Of a stretch of DNA of 64,000 nt, positions 11,804-22,386 are shown piece by piece. The stretch is taken from positions 62,001 through 126,000 of the forward strand of contig WHUZ01000114.1 of NCBI GenBank assembly GCA_015179045.1. The letters run 5' to 3'. Source of the stretch: Kalaharituber pfeilii (taxonomy: Eukaryota > Ascomycota > Pezizomycetes > Pezizales > Pezizaceae). The stretch's first letter is position 1. The number at the start of each line of letters is the position of its first letter. The notes below the pieces were generated by a model. That model had not been told where the DNA came from and did no database searches. It worked only from the letters and a program-made list of their open reading frames with translations. The position numbers and the translations under genes are program-made.

Positions 11804-12875
11804 ATAGCACGAGATGCAGCAAAATGAACTCAATTGGACCGGTGTGTAGGTCTCCCTTGACAATATAAGATACAGTAGAATAAACTAACTTTAACAAGTA
11901 TATAGGTATGGCAAGACTCTTCTACGGCACGAGATACAAAAGAATGAGCCAAATTTCCCTCTCTTACCAGCGTGAGATGTAGTAAAACGGAACTCAATTT
12001 GATAGGTATAGTAGCACCTTTCCACAGGAGAGTAGCAGAGTGAGCCAAATTTGACAGGTATAATAGGACTCTTTTCGCATTATGAGATATAGTAGAATGA
12101 GCACAATTTGATAGTTATTCGATAGCACAAGATGCAGCAGAACGAGAGTCGAATTTGACAGGTATGGCAGGTCTATTTCAGCCTGGGAGATGCAGCAGAA
12201 TAAGCCGAATTTGACAGGGATTGGTAGATCTCTCTTGCCAACATGAGATACAGCAGGGCGAGCAGAATTTGACAGGCATGACAGCTCCTCAATAATGTGA
12301 GATGCAGCAGAATGAGCCGAATTCAATAGGAATGGCAGTCTCTCTCGATGGTGTGAGATGAGGCAGAATGAGCTCAATTTAACAGGGTATGACAGCTTCC
12401 TTTCGATGGCGTGAGATGAGGGAGAATGAGCTCAAGTTGACAAGTATCACCGGACTCTTTCCACAATGTGAGAACCGCAGAATGAGCCAAATTTGACAGG
12501 TACGGCAGGACCCACCTGGCAGCGTGGAACATGGTAAAATGAGCTCAATTCACAGTTAAGGCTGGCCCCTTTCTATGGTGCAAAGTGAGGCGGTATGGCT
12601 TAATTTGACAGATACAACAAGACCTGCTTTGATGGTACGAGATATGCCAAAATGCGCTCAATTTACAATTTTACAGGTATGGCAGATTACTCTCGATGGT
12701 GTGAGATGGGGCAAAATGAGAATGCGCTGGACTGGTACAGTATGGCGGGGTGATAAAGGGGCACCTGCTAAAGGTTATAATCATCGGCTTCTACAGTACC
12801 TACTGACTCCGGCTCCATTCCCCACCCTTTCTGTTTTTTAAATCGCAAGCACTCTATAGATAGCGATAGCTATGT

Positions 12876-13095
12876 CTACTCTTCATCATCACCCTCAGCC
12901 TTCAATTCTTCCACTTTCTTATATACTCTTTCCATCATTCCAGGTGTATTAATTATATCCTTTTGTAACTTCTTAATCACCTTATACCAGGGCGGCAAGC
13001 GATTAATGAGATAAAAAAAATAAAAAAAAATAAAAAATCACCTTATACCTGTTAATATCCTCACTTGCATAGCATTTATACGTGGGTCTATAGGG
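12876..13095 (-). pseudogene. Possible transposase C-terminal remnant in module tail
   Basis: Read on the minus strand, and skipping the retroposon at 12989-13035, a frame gives YKCYASEDINRYKVIKKL then QKDIINTPGMMERVYKKVEE and ends in an acidic tail and stop at 12876. It is conserved in modules C and D. The lysine-rich end with an EDIN motif resembles DDE transposase C-termini (compare EDINKEIEKL in the fragment at 21262-21690), but this is weak. Upstream sequence does not remain open. Confidence 0.3.
12975..13049 (+). mobile_element. Ultra-short SINE-like insertion 3
   Basis: Insert 12989-13035 (47 bp): body AGGGCGGCAAGCGATTAATG followed by an A-rich tail with two Ts. Perfect 14-bp target duplication AATCACCTTATACC at 12975-12988 and 13036-13049. 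Also present in modules C (~18.62-18.69 kb) and D. Confidence 0.8.
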
Positions 13096-13480
13096 CGGAT
13101 AATAAAGCTGGGTACACCTAAAAGGGCATATGCTGGACATCTGAGCAATATCATTGTGGGTAGATATTAACCGGAATTTAGGTAGAGTTTATGGGCTGTA
13201 ACGAGGGTTTCGCTATCCATAGGTTCTACAATTATTAGCATTATACTCCACAAAATATATAAAATTAATACTAGAGCTCCCTGGATGCAGGAGTGGGATT
13301 ACGTGATATTATAAATAACAATGAGAATATACTGATATGAATAAATGCAGAGAAACGAGATTGTACGGTCATGGAACTGGTAAAGAGTGTACAGTCACTT
13401 GACGCCGAATTTACGGGTCCCTTATCCACTACCGCTACACCTACACTCACCCTCGCGGTCGCGAGGTGGCCACATGCTAG

Positions 13481-13577
13481 TCTCAACGTACTGAGTTACA
13501 TCCCTCTTGGCGTCCACCTAACCCTTGAAAAAAAAAAGGCCTTGGCGTCTACCTAACCCCTGAAAAAAAAAAAGACC
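13481..13577 (+). repeat. Remnant 83-bp units between modules A and B
   Basis: Contains GTACTGAGTTACATCCC and two GGCGTCCACCTAACCC-like pieces with A-tracts, i.e. one and a half decayed units of the array seen at 9733-10548. It suggests that the original duplicated unit was array plus module. Confidence 0.7.
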
Positions 13578-16432
13578 TGTGAAATGTTCACATACTCCTA
13601 AACCTCAACATACCCCTGAACCTTCGTCATAAGGCACATATTAATGTGGAATATGCCAAACGCCCGACAATACCTATATCAAGAGTTTCCATCACATTTC
13701 GTATGAAATCAACCTTCACGGAAATGGATACCATGACAATGAGGAGTTGCAATTGGCCGTATCTATCACTGCAATACCTTTATGTGAAATGTTCACATTC
13801 TTCTGAACCTCAACATTCTCGGCATAAGATACAGAAGAATGAGCCAAATTTTATAGGTATAGTATATCTCTCTTACCATCAGGAGATGAAGTATAACGAG
13901 TTCAATTTGACAGGTATAGCAGCAGCTTTCCATAGCACAATAGTAACGGAGTGAGCCGAATTTAACAAGTATAAGAGTACAATTTGACTGGTATTCGATG
14001 GCACGAGATGCAGCGGAACGAGTCAAATTTGACAGGTATGGTAGGTCTATTTCATCTCGCGAGATATAGCAAAATGAGCTGAATTTGACAGGCACTTTGA
14101 CAGGCACGACAGCTCCTCAATTTGACAGGTACGACAGCTCCTCAATAGTGCGACATGCAGCAGAACGAGTCAAATGTGATAGGTATGGTAGGTCTATTTT
14201 ACCTCGCAAGATGCAGCAAATGAGCCGAATTTTACAGGCACTTTACAGGTATGATAGCTCCTCAATGGTGTGAGTTGCAGCAGAATGAGTCAAATTTGAC
14301 AGGTATGGTAGGTCCATTTTACCTTGCGAGATGTAGCAAAATGAGCTGAATTTGATAGGCACTTTGACAGGCACGACAGCTCCTCAATGGTGTGAGGTGT
14401 AGCACAACGAGTCAAATTTGACAGGTATGGTAGGTCCATTTCACCCCGCGAGATGCAGCAAAATGAGCCGAATTTGACAGGCACTTTGACAGGTACAACA
14501 GCTCCTCAATTTGACAGGCACGATAGCTCCTCAATTTAACAGGCACGACAGCTCCTCAATTTGGCAGGCACGATAGCTCCTCAATTTAACAGGCACGACA
14601 GCTCCTCAATTTGACAGGCACGATAGCTCCTCAATTTAACAGGCACGACAGCTCCTCAATTTGGCAGGCACGACAGCTTCTCAATGGTGCGAGATGCAGC
14701 AGAACGAGTCAAATGTGATAGGTATGGTAGGTCTATTTCACCTCACGAGATGCAGCAAAATGAGCCGAATTTGACAGACACTTTGATAGGTATAATAGCT
14801 TCTCAATGGTGTGAGATGCAGTACAATGAGCTGAATTTAATAGGTATAACAGTCTCCCTCAATGGCGCAAGATGAGGATGGATGTGGTCAAGTTGACCGA
14901 TATGACCTTGACAGGCAAAAATGAGGCAGAATAAGCCCAATTTAACAGGTATGACAGCTTTCTCTCAATGGCGCGAGATGTGGCCAAATGAGCTCAAGTT
15001 GACAAGTATTACAGGACTCTTTCCATAGCGTAAGAGCAGTAGAATGAGCTGAATTTGACAGGTACAGTAGGTCTCTCTTGCCCTGTCATAGCGAACAGCT
15101 GCAAGCGGAGTTACGTGAAATTAAAAAAAAAAAAAAAAAAAGAGTAGGTCTCTCTTGATAGCACGAGATGCAGCAAAATGAACTCAATTGGACCGGTATG
15201 TACGTCTCCCTTGACAATACAAGATATAGTAGAATAAACTAACTTTAACAAGTATATAGGTATGGCAAGACTCTTCTACGGCACGAGATACAAAAGAATG
15301 AGCCAAATTTCATAAGTATGGCACACCTCTCTTACCAGCGTGAGATGTAGTAAAACGAACTCAATTTGATAGGTATAGTAGCACCTTTCCACAGGAGAGT
15401 AGCAGAGTGAGCCAAATTTAACAGGTATAATAGGACTCTTTCCGCATTATGAGATATAGCAGAATGAGCGCAATTTGATATTTATTCGATAGCACAAGAT
15501 GCTGCAGAACGAGAGTCAAATTTGACAGGTATAGCAGGTCTATTTCAGCCTGGGAGATGCAGCAGAATAAGCCGAATTTGACAGGGATTGGTAGATCTCT
15601 CTTGCCAACATGAGATACAGCAGGGCGAGCAGAATTTGACAGGCATGGTAGCTCCTTATGAGATGCAGCAGAATGAGCCGAATTCAATAGGAATGGCAGT
15701 CTCTCTTGATGGTATAAGATGAGGCAGAATGAGCTCAATTTAACAGGATATGACAGCTTCCTTTCGATGGCGTGAGATGAGGGAGAATGAGCTCAAGTTG
15801 ACAAGTATCACCGGACTCTTTCCACAATGTGAGAACAGCAGAATGAGCCAAATTTGACAGGTACGGCAGGACCCACCTAGCAGCCTGGAACATGGTAAAA
15901 TGAGCTCAATTCACAGTTAAGGCTGGCCCCTTTCTATGGTGCAAAGTGAGGCGGTATGGCTCAATTTGACAGATACAATAAGATCTCCTTGATGGTGCGA
16001 GATGGGGCAAAATGAGAATGCGCTGGACCGGTACGGCATGGTGCTAGAGGCCAGATAAGGAAGCTAGGTACACATGAAAGGGCATATGCTGGACATCTGA
16101 GCAATATCATTGTGGGTAGATATTAACCGGAATTTAGGTAGATTTTATGGGCTGTAACGAGGGTTTCGCTATCCATAGGTTCTACAATTATTAGCATTAT
16201 ACTCCACGAAATATATAAAACTAATACTAGAGCTCCCTGGATGCAGGAGTGGGATTACGTGATATTATAAATAACAATGAGAATATACTGATATGAGAGA
16301 AACGAGATTGTACGGTCATGGAACTGGTAAAGAGTGTACAGTCACTTGACGCCGACTTTACGGGTCCCTTATCCACTACCGCTACACCTACACTCACCCT
16401 CGCGGTCGCGAGGTGGCTACATGCTAGTATCA
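13578..16432 (+). repeat. Module B
   Basis: Second direct copy of the ~2.9-kb module, same head, repeat block and tail (CGCGAGGTGGCTACATGC). Diverged from A by scattered substitutions and by changes in minisatellite number; its tail lacks ~0.3 kb that A, C and D carry (the GGGGTGATAAAGGGGC to poly-A region). Confidence 0.85.
14478..14685 (+). repeat. 25-bp minisatellite within module B
   Basis: About eight copies of the CAGGCACGAYAGCTCCTCAA unit, alternating between TTTGA, TTTAA and TTTGG spacers, which suggests duplication of multi-unit blocks. Confidence 0.85.
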
Positions 16433-19105
16433 ATGTACCGAGTGAAATGTTCACATACTCCTGAACCTTAACATACCCCTGAACCTTCGTCATAAGGCAC
16501 ATATTAATGTGGAATATGCCAAACGCCCGACAATACCTATATCAAGAGTTTCCATCACATTTCGTATGGAATCAACCTTCACGGAAATGGACACCACGAC
16601 AATGAGGAGTTGCAATTGGCCGTATCTATCACTGCAATCCCTTTATGTGAAATGTTCACATTCTCCAGAACCTCAACCTACTCGGCATAAGATACAGAAG
16701 AATGAGCCAAATTTTATAGGAATGGTATATCTCTCTCACCATCAGGAGATGAAGCATAACGAGTTCAATTTGAGAGGTACAGCAGCAGCTTTCCATAGCA
16801 CAACAGTAACAAAGTGAGTCAAATTTAACAGGTATAAGAGTACAATTTGACTGGTATTCGATGGCACGAGATGCAGCTGAACAAGTCAAATTTGACAGGT
16901 ATGGCAGGTCCATTTTACCTCGCGAGATGCAGCAAAATGAGCTGAATTTGATAGGCACTTTGACAGGCACGACAGCTCCTCAATGGTGTGAGGTGCAGCA
17001 GAACGAGTCAAATTTGACAGGTACTTTGACAGGTATGATAGCTTCTTAATGGTGTGAGATGCAGTAGAATGAGCTGAATATAATAGGTATAACAGTCTCC
17101 CTCAATGGCGCAAGATGAGGATGGATGTGGTCAAGTTGACAGATATGACCTTGACAGGCAAAAATGAGGCAGAATAAGCTCAATTTAATAGGTATGACAG
17201 CTTTCTCTCAATGGCGCGAGATGTGGCCGAATGAGCTCAAGTTAACAAGTATTACAGGACTCTTTCCATAGCATAAGAGCAGCAGAATGAGCTGAATTTG
17301 ACAGGTATAGTAGGTCTCTCTTGTCCTGCCATGGCGAACAGCTGCAAGCGGAGTTACATGAAATTAAAAAAAAAAAAAAAAAAAGTAGGTCTCTCTTGAT
17401 AGTACGAGATGCAGCAAAATGAACTCAATTGGACCGGTGTGTAGGTCTCCCTTGACAATACAAGATACAGTAGAATAAACTAACTTTAACAAGTATATAG
17501 GTATGGCAAGACTCTTCTAGGGCACGAGATACAAAAGAATGAGCCAAATTTAATAAGTATGGCATACCTCTCTTACCAGCGTGAGATGTAGTAAAGCGAA
17601 CTCAATTTGATAGGTATAGTAGCACCTCTCTATAGGAGAGTAGCAGAGTGAGCCAAATTTGACAGGTATAATAGGACTCTGTCCGCATTGTGAGATATAG
17701 CAGAATGAGCACAATTTGATAGTTATTCGATAGCACAAGATGCAGCAGAACGAGAGTCAAATTTGACAGGTATGGCAGGTCTATTTCAGCCTGGGAGATG
17801 CAGCAGAATAAGCCGAATTTGACAGGGATTGGTAGATCTCTCTTGCCAACATGAGATACAGCAAGGTGAGCAGGATTTGACAGGCATGACAGCTCCTCAA
17901 TAATGTGAGATGCAGCAGAATGAGCCGAATTTAATAGGAATGGTAGTCTCTCTTGATGAAGGCAGAATGAGCTTAATTTAACAGGGTATGACAGCTTCCT
18001 TTCGATGGCGTGAGATGAGGCAGAATGAGCTCAAGCTGACAAGTATCACCGGACTCTTTCCACAATGTGAGAACAGCAGAATGAGCCAAATTTGACAGGT
18101 ACGGCAGGGCCCACCTGGCAGCGTGGAACATGGTAAAATGAGCTCAATTCACAGTTAAGGCTGGCCCCTTTCTATGGTGCAAAGTGAGGCGGTATGGCTT
18201 AATTTGACAGATACAACAAGACCTGCTTTGATGGTACGAGATATGCCAAAATGCGCTCAATTTACAATTTTACAGGTATGGCAGATTACTCTCGATGGTG
18301 TGATTTTTTTTTTTTTTTTTTTTATATTTCATTACTTCGATGGTGTGAGATGGGGCAAAATGAGAATGTGCTGGACTGGTACAGTATGGCGGGGTGATAA
18401 AGGGGCACCTTCTCAAGGTTATAATCATCGGCTACTACAGTACCTACTGACTCCGGCTCCATTCCCCACCCTTTCTGTTTTTTAAATCGCAAGCACTCTA
18501 TAGATAGCGATAGCTATGTCTACTCTTCATCATCACCCTCAGCCTTCAATTCTTCCACTTATATACTCTTGCCATCATTCCAGCTGTATTAATTATATCC
18601 TTTTGTAACTTCTTAATCACCTTATACCAGGGCGGCAAGCGATTAATGATATAAAAAAAATAAAAAAAAATAAAAAATCACCTTATACCTGTTAATATCC
18701 TCACTTGCATAGCATTTATACGTGGGTCTATAGGGCGGATAATAAAGCTGGGTACACCTAAAAGGGCATATGCTGGACATCTGAGCAATATCATTGTGGG
18801 TAGATATTAACCGGAATTTAGGTAGAGTTTATGGGCTGTAACGAGGGTTTCGCTATCCATAAGTTCTACAAAACCTTCTGACGCTACATTTGGTACTAGA
18901 GCTCCCTAGATGCAGGAGTGGGATTACGTGATATTATAAATAACAATGAGAATATACTGATATGAATAAATGCAGAGAAACGAGATTGTACGGTCATGGA
19001 ACTGGTAAAGAGTGTACAGTCACTTGACGCCGACTTTACGGGTCCCTTATCCACTACCGCTACACCCACACTCACCCTCGCGGTCGCGAGGTGGCCACAT
19101 GCTAG
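16433..19105 (+). repeat. Module C
   Basis: Third direct copy, shorter (2.67 kb) mainly because most of the 25-bp minisatellite and adjacent repeats are missing. It alone carries the retroposon at 18304-18336. Confidence 0.85.
18292..18348 (-). mobile_element. Ultra-short SINE-like insertion private to module C
   Basis: Insert 18304-18336: T20 followed by ATATTTCATTACT, the reverse complement of an AGTAATGAAATAT(A)n body end. Perfect 12-bp duplication TCGATGGTGTGA at 18292-18303 and 18337-18348. Modules A and D have a single uninterrupted TCGATGGTGTGA here, giving the empty site directly. Confidence 0.85.
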
Positions 19106-19221
19106 TCTACTAGTACATAACGCCACAATACAAGGATGCATGGATATTTCGAAAAATTTGACAATGCTTCCTTCACTGCCTCCCTTCTGCTACCGGTATT
19201 GCTTCAGCTTACACCTCGTCT

Positions 19222-19280
19222 CATACAACCTCACCTCATAGAACCTCGCCTCATAGAACCTCGCCTCATAGAACCTCGCT
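19222..19280 (+). repeat. 15-bp minisatellite
   Basis: Four units of CTCATAGAACCTCGC with two early variants, just upstream of the transposase remnant at 19334. No function evident. Confidence 0.8.
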
Positions 19281-19333
19281 TCCTCGCCTAAAGCCTCGCC
19301 TTACACTATCTCGGCTCCAATCATCTCTTTTCA

Positions 19334-20000
19334 ATGTCTGTATCTCTTCTCCATGCCCACGAAATCATTGCTGCTATGCCGGCTGCATATTTAAAAAAGC
19401 CTGAGAAGGGTGAAAGATATGGGCTAAACCCCAGTGCTGCGGAAACTCGTTTGCAGGCTTATGCCTTTTCTCAAGGCTTCTTGATTTCGGTGGCAAGTGG
19501 CTCAGAGCAATGTGGAAGAATCCGCTATAGATGTGTCCACTACGGTGATGCTCCTCGCGATCGCTATAGTTTAACAGCCACTGCTGTGACCCAAAAGGAA
19601 TATAAAGCTAGTGTGGTATGAGCAAGACTGACCCTGGAAAAAAGCTTCGTCAACGTCAGGCCTTGGTAAGTCAATTATAAATATATCCATTTAGTTTGGA
19701 TATTAACTATTGAGGTAGCATCGATACCTTGGCTGCAAATGGGAGGTATATATATCCCTACAGAAGGTAGAAAAGACCAGCAAAGGTAGTGTTCAAAAGG
19801 AATGGTTTATGGGAGTAAAGCAACTTGAGCATACTCATGAGATGGCAGAAAATCCATTTGATTATCTGGAACATTTTACATTCGACCAAGACCATAAGAA
19901 GCTTCTTGCAGAAGCTCATCATCTTAAAGAAGCCGGTGTTAGTCATACACAAGCAAACAATATCCTTCTTGCACCTATTGGGCGTAAAGCCTATTACAAT
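19334..20000 (+). pseudogene. MULE-type transposase N-terminal fragment
   Basis: The ORF from ATG 19334 has RLQAYAFSQGFLISVASGS and IRYRCVHYGDAPRDRYSL, the pattern of the FAR1-like zinc-binding N-terminus of fungal Mutator-like transposases (helical segment, then RC..GD..). After a stop at 19621 and a possible intron (GTAAGT at ~19669) a second piece (19809-20000) has VKQLEHTHEMAENP and HHLKEAGVSHTQANNILL, which fits the HxH-type end of the same domain and the region before the catalytic core. It breaks off at 20001, where the nested TIR element starts. The DDE core and SWIM domain are absent. Supports classing the host element as MULE-derived. Confidence 0.55.
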
Positions 20001-21254
20001 CGGAACCTCTCCGGACAGGCAGATTCTGCCTGCCGCTCCCGGACCTCATCAGACGATAAACTTTATGTCATGATACTGTGACACAGGTACCAACATTGTG
20101 GGGTAGGTATGATCAGTTGTTGGTACAGGCATATGGCAAGACAAGTTTTAAAGTGGACTAGTGACGTAAGTGCGTACCGTGCCCACTGGCTACCAAATGT
20201 CGGCCCATGCTGTGATCTACTAGTTTGAATGCATGATTACTCAATTAAGTAAAAAATGAAAAATGGAAAAATAGATCTGAATTAATGAGCAGATGAAGAA
20301 ACAAAAATGAAATTTTGGGTTTCCTGTAGTACCTCACCCTGTCATATTACTTGCTCATCAGTTCCGGTCACTGCTGGTAGGCTTCGTCTTGCGCTGTCTC
20401 ATGCTCGTAGGATGTTACATTTGGAGTACACTACTCCAGATGCACAAGAGCTTATTGATTTGCAGTTCAGAGCATTTTGAGGGTGTGCAATTGAGGTGCA
20501 GGTGTATGTAGTAAAAGGTTCAGGATATCCTGCAAAGCCTGACAATTTTGAAACTGCTGGATGAGCTACGCTGCTTTACAGGTTTGAATTCTTCGCTAGA
20601 AAGATTGGCATGACATTGCTCTGTTTAAATAATTTTGTTCCGCATACAAGCTACAATCCTATCGCAGAGACAAAAAAAAAATAGGTTACCTCACTACAAT
20701 ATGTGAAGTTGAGAATCCAGCTGGCGCCGTTTGGCCATGAGTCAATATTCAATGATCACAATCCGGCAGCTTGAGACATTGACGCTGTAGGTTCGGTTGA
20801 TGTAGTTAATAGCCATCTAGGATGAATTAAAGTGATTGGAATTGGTGTCTGCAATTCAAACAATGGTCCAAGCTTGTTGTGACATGGAAGCGTGTATTAG
20901 TACAGTAAGTAATACTAGTCATTACCAGCATTTGTTGCTGTAATAGCATGCGTTGGTTGAAAGGCTGTAGCTACATTGCTATTTACCAAGGCCCCAAGAG
21001 AAAGGCTGCTGTTTTCCCTACAAAACTGTCCTCTCAACAGAGAAGATACCCTGTTGCCACACCAGGTCACTGACCTCTCGCACGGACTATGCCCAGCCTC
21101 TATTTTGCATCACTAAATGCTGGTAACAAGTACCAACATTTGATCTACCTACCCCACAATGTTGGTACCTGTGTCACAGTGTCATGGCGTAAAGTTTATC
21201 GCCTGATGAGGTCCGGGAGCGGCAGGCAGAATCTGCCTGTCCGGAGAGGTTCCG
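20001..21254. mobile_element. Nested 1,254-bp TIR element
   Basis: Its ends are ~115-bp imperfect inverted repeats: CGGAACCTCTCCGGACAGGC at 20001 onward and its reverse complement ending at 21254, extending through the GGTACCAACATTGTGGGG region. AT flanks both ends. The interior has degenerate, stop-riddled sequence (e.g. SHARRMLHLEYTTPDAQELI around 20400) and no ORF. Left flank is MULE-like and right flank is Tc1-like sequence, so the junctions reflect rearrangement or insertion at a chimeric site. Family not identified. Confidence 0.75.
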
Positions 21255-21261
21255 ATGTTGC

Positions 21262-21690
21262 TAGGCCACTAATGTGGCCTGAATGCGAAAAGCAACTGGC
21301 AAAAAATCCAAACTTCCTTTTAATGGAAGATAATGCATCTCCACATACTGCAAGATATACCCGCTATGAGAAAGCTAAGGTACGTCCCATAAATATACAA
21401 ATAGTATTTTTGAATAAGACTAATTATCTTAGCGCAATATAAAAAATATTGACTGGCCGCCATACTCTCCTGACTTCAACCCAATAGAAAAGATTTGGGG
21501 TCTGATGAAGAATAGAATAAATAAGAGAAGTGCACTAGAGTATATCTCTACAATAGCACGGATGAAAGAGGTTCTATGTGAAGAATGGGATAAAGTGACA
21601 GTGGAAGATATCAATAAAGAGATAGAAAAGCTACCCTCTATTATGGTGAAATGTATTAATGCTGGAGGTGGAAACAATTATGCAGCATAA
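21262..21690 (+). pseudogene. Tc1/mariner transposase C-terminal fragment
   Basis: Encodes LLMEDNASPHTARYTR and, after a 53-bp intron (21380-21432, GTACGT...TTAG), NIDWPPYSPDFNPIEKIWG, the second Asp and the Glu of a DDE_3 (Tc1/mariner) catalytic domain, then a C-terminal helix and stop at 21688. The N-terminal HTH and first Asp are missing because the fragment begins next to the nested TIR element. Not the same family as the element at 50284-52083, judging by the sequence around the motifs. Confidence 0.8.
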
Positions 21691-21764
21691 TACTGATATG
21701 TATATAAATTAATGCTTGTAACTAATTTATATACCCAATATATAATAGTTATTAGACCAACATA

Positions 21765-22140
21765 CTAGGAGTCTCTCATTTTGAGCAGCCTTTAGAGTAA
21801 CCTCCGAAACTGCCGTCTTATTTAGAGCAATCTCTAGAGCAGCCTCTCAAACAGCCTCTAGAATAGCTTTCAGAACGGCCCTAGAATATTAGAATATTAG
21901 TGCTTTCTAATGCTTTGATACTTAAGTACTAGACATTCGTATTGAAGAGACCAAATTCATTATGTCAGCTGTCCGAATAGCTCTTTACGTAATAAACTTC
22001 GGACACTCTATCATGAAATTTGGACTAGTCCCATAGCCAAGCATACGAAAATATGCTAGTTACTGCTAAATTCTGCATAGCGCATAATATGCAAGAATCC
22101 CATGTCCGGATACTTATTTTACTAGCTAGTACTATGAATT
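21765..22140 (+). repeat. Half of a foldback element (inside giant transposon)
   Basis: A run of AGCAGCCT/CTCTAGAGCAGCCTC-like units is followed by a segment with ATTATGTCAGCTGTCCGAA, AAATTTGGACTAGTC and TATTTTACTAGCTAGTA. The same segment occurs at ~35526-35730, ~40489-40690, 52860-53065 (inverted) and ~53440-53645. Here only one arm is present. Confidence 0.65.
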
Positions 22141-22386
22141 ACCACAAATATGTTTCTATACAACAAGACTCACGCGTATCAACTTTACCATGCTCCATCT
22201 AAGTCGAAGAGCTGTAATACAACAAGAGCTCAGAAGCGAAGCAATGTAAAAGCTATCATGATGCTTATGATTTTTAATTGACGCCTATAAAGAGGATATG
22301 TATGCATTATTTGTGTTTGTAGATGCATCTCAATGTTGACGTGATCGGGATGTGAATACGCGGGTGATGCATATGGTACGAAATAA
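22141..22386. other. Spacer between foldback half and module D, no gene
   Basis: No recognisable coding or repeat content apart from the junction to module D at 22387. Confidence 0.5.

Larger units (their letters stand above)
10306..13480 (+). repeat. Left arm of 3.17-kb near-perfect inverted repeat
   Basis: Pairs with 22387-25562 in reverse complement: position x matches 35868-x up to about 13,000, then 35867-x after a 1-bp indel in an A-rich tract. All open frames in the two arms have the same length and translation, so divergence is close to zero. The arms comprise the last 83-bp units plus module A (here) and module D (right). The loop between them is about 8.9 kb. Confidence 0.95.
10549..13480 (+). 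repeat. Module A (degenerate ~55-bp repeat block)
   Basis: A ~2.9-kb block with a fixed order: a ~200-bp unique head (GTGAAATGTTCACATACTCC), then about 1.9 kb of degenerate repeats of ~45-60 bp with the core TTTGACAGGTATGG next to GAGATGCAGCAGAATGAGC, then a ~0.7-kb tail ending near CGCGAGGTGGCCACATGCTAG. Open frames in it are by-products of the repeat (recurrent LPYLSNSAHSAASH-like peptide on the minus strand) and not genes. Same order in modules B, C and D. Confidence 0.85.

Noticed and set aside
11994..12377. 127-codon ORF and many similar ones in modules A-D
   Set aside because: They translate the degenerate ~55-bp repeats (recurrent LPYLSNSAHSAASH) and shift frame between modules; no sign of protein constraint.
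13371..13556. Conserved small ORF beginning MELVKSVQSLDAEF in all module tails
   Set aside because: Conserved only because the modules are recent duplicates; different 3' ends in each copy and no family resemblance.
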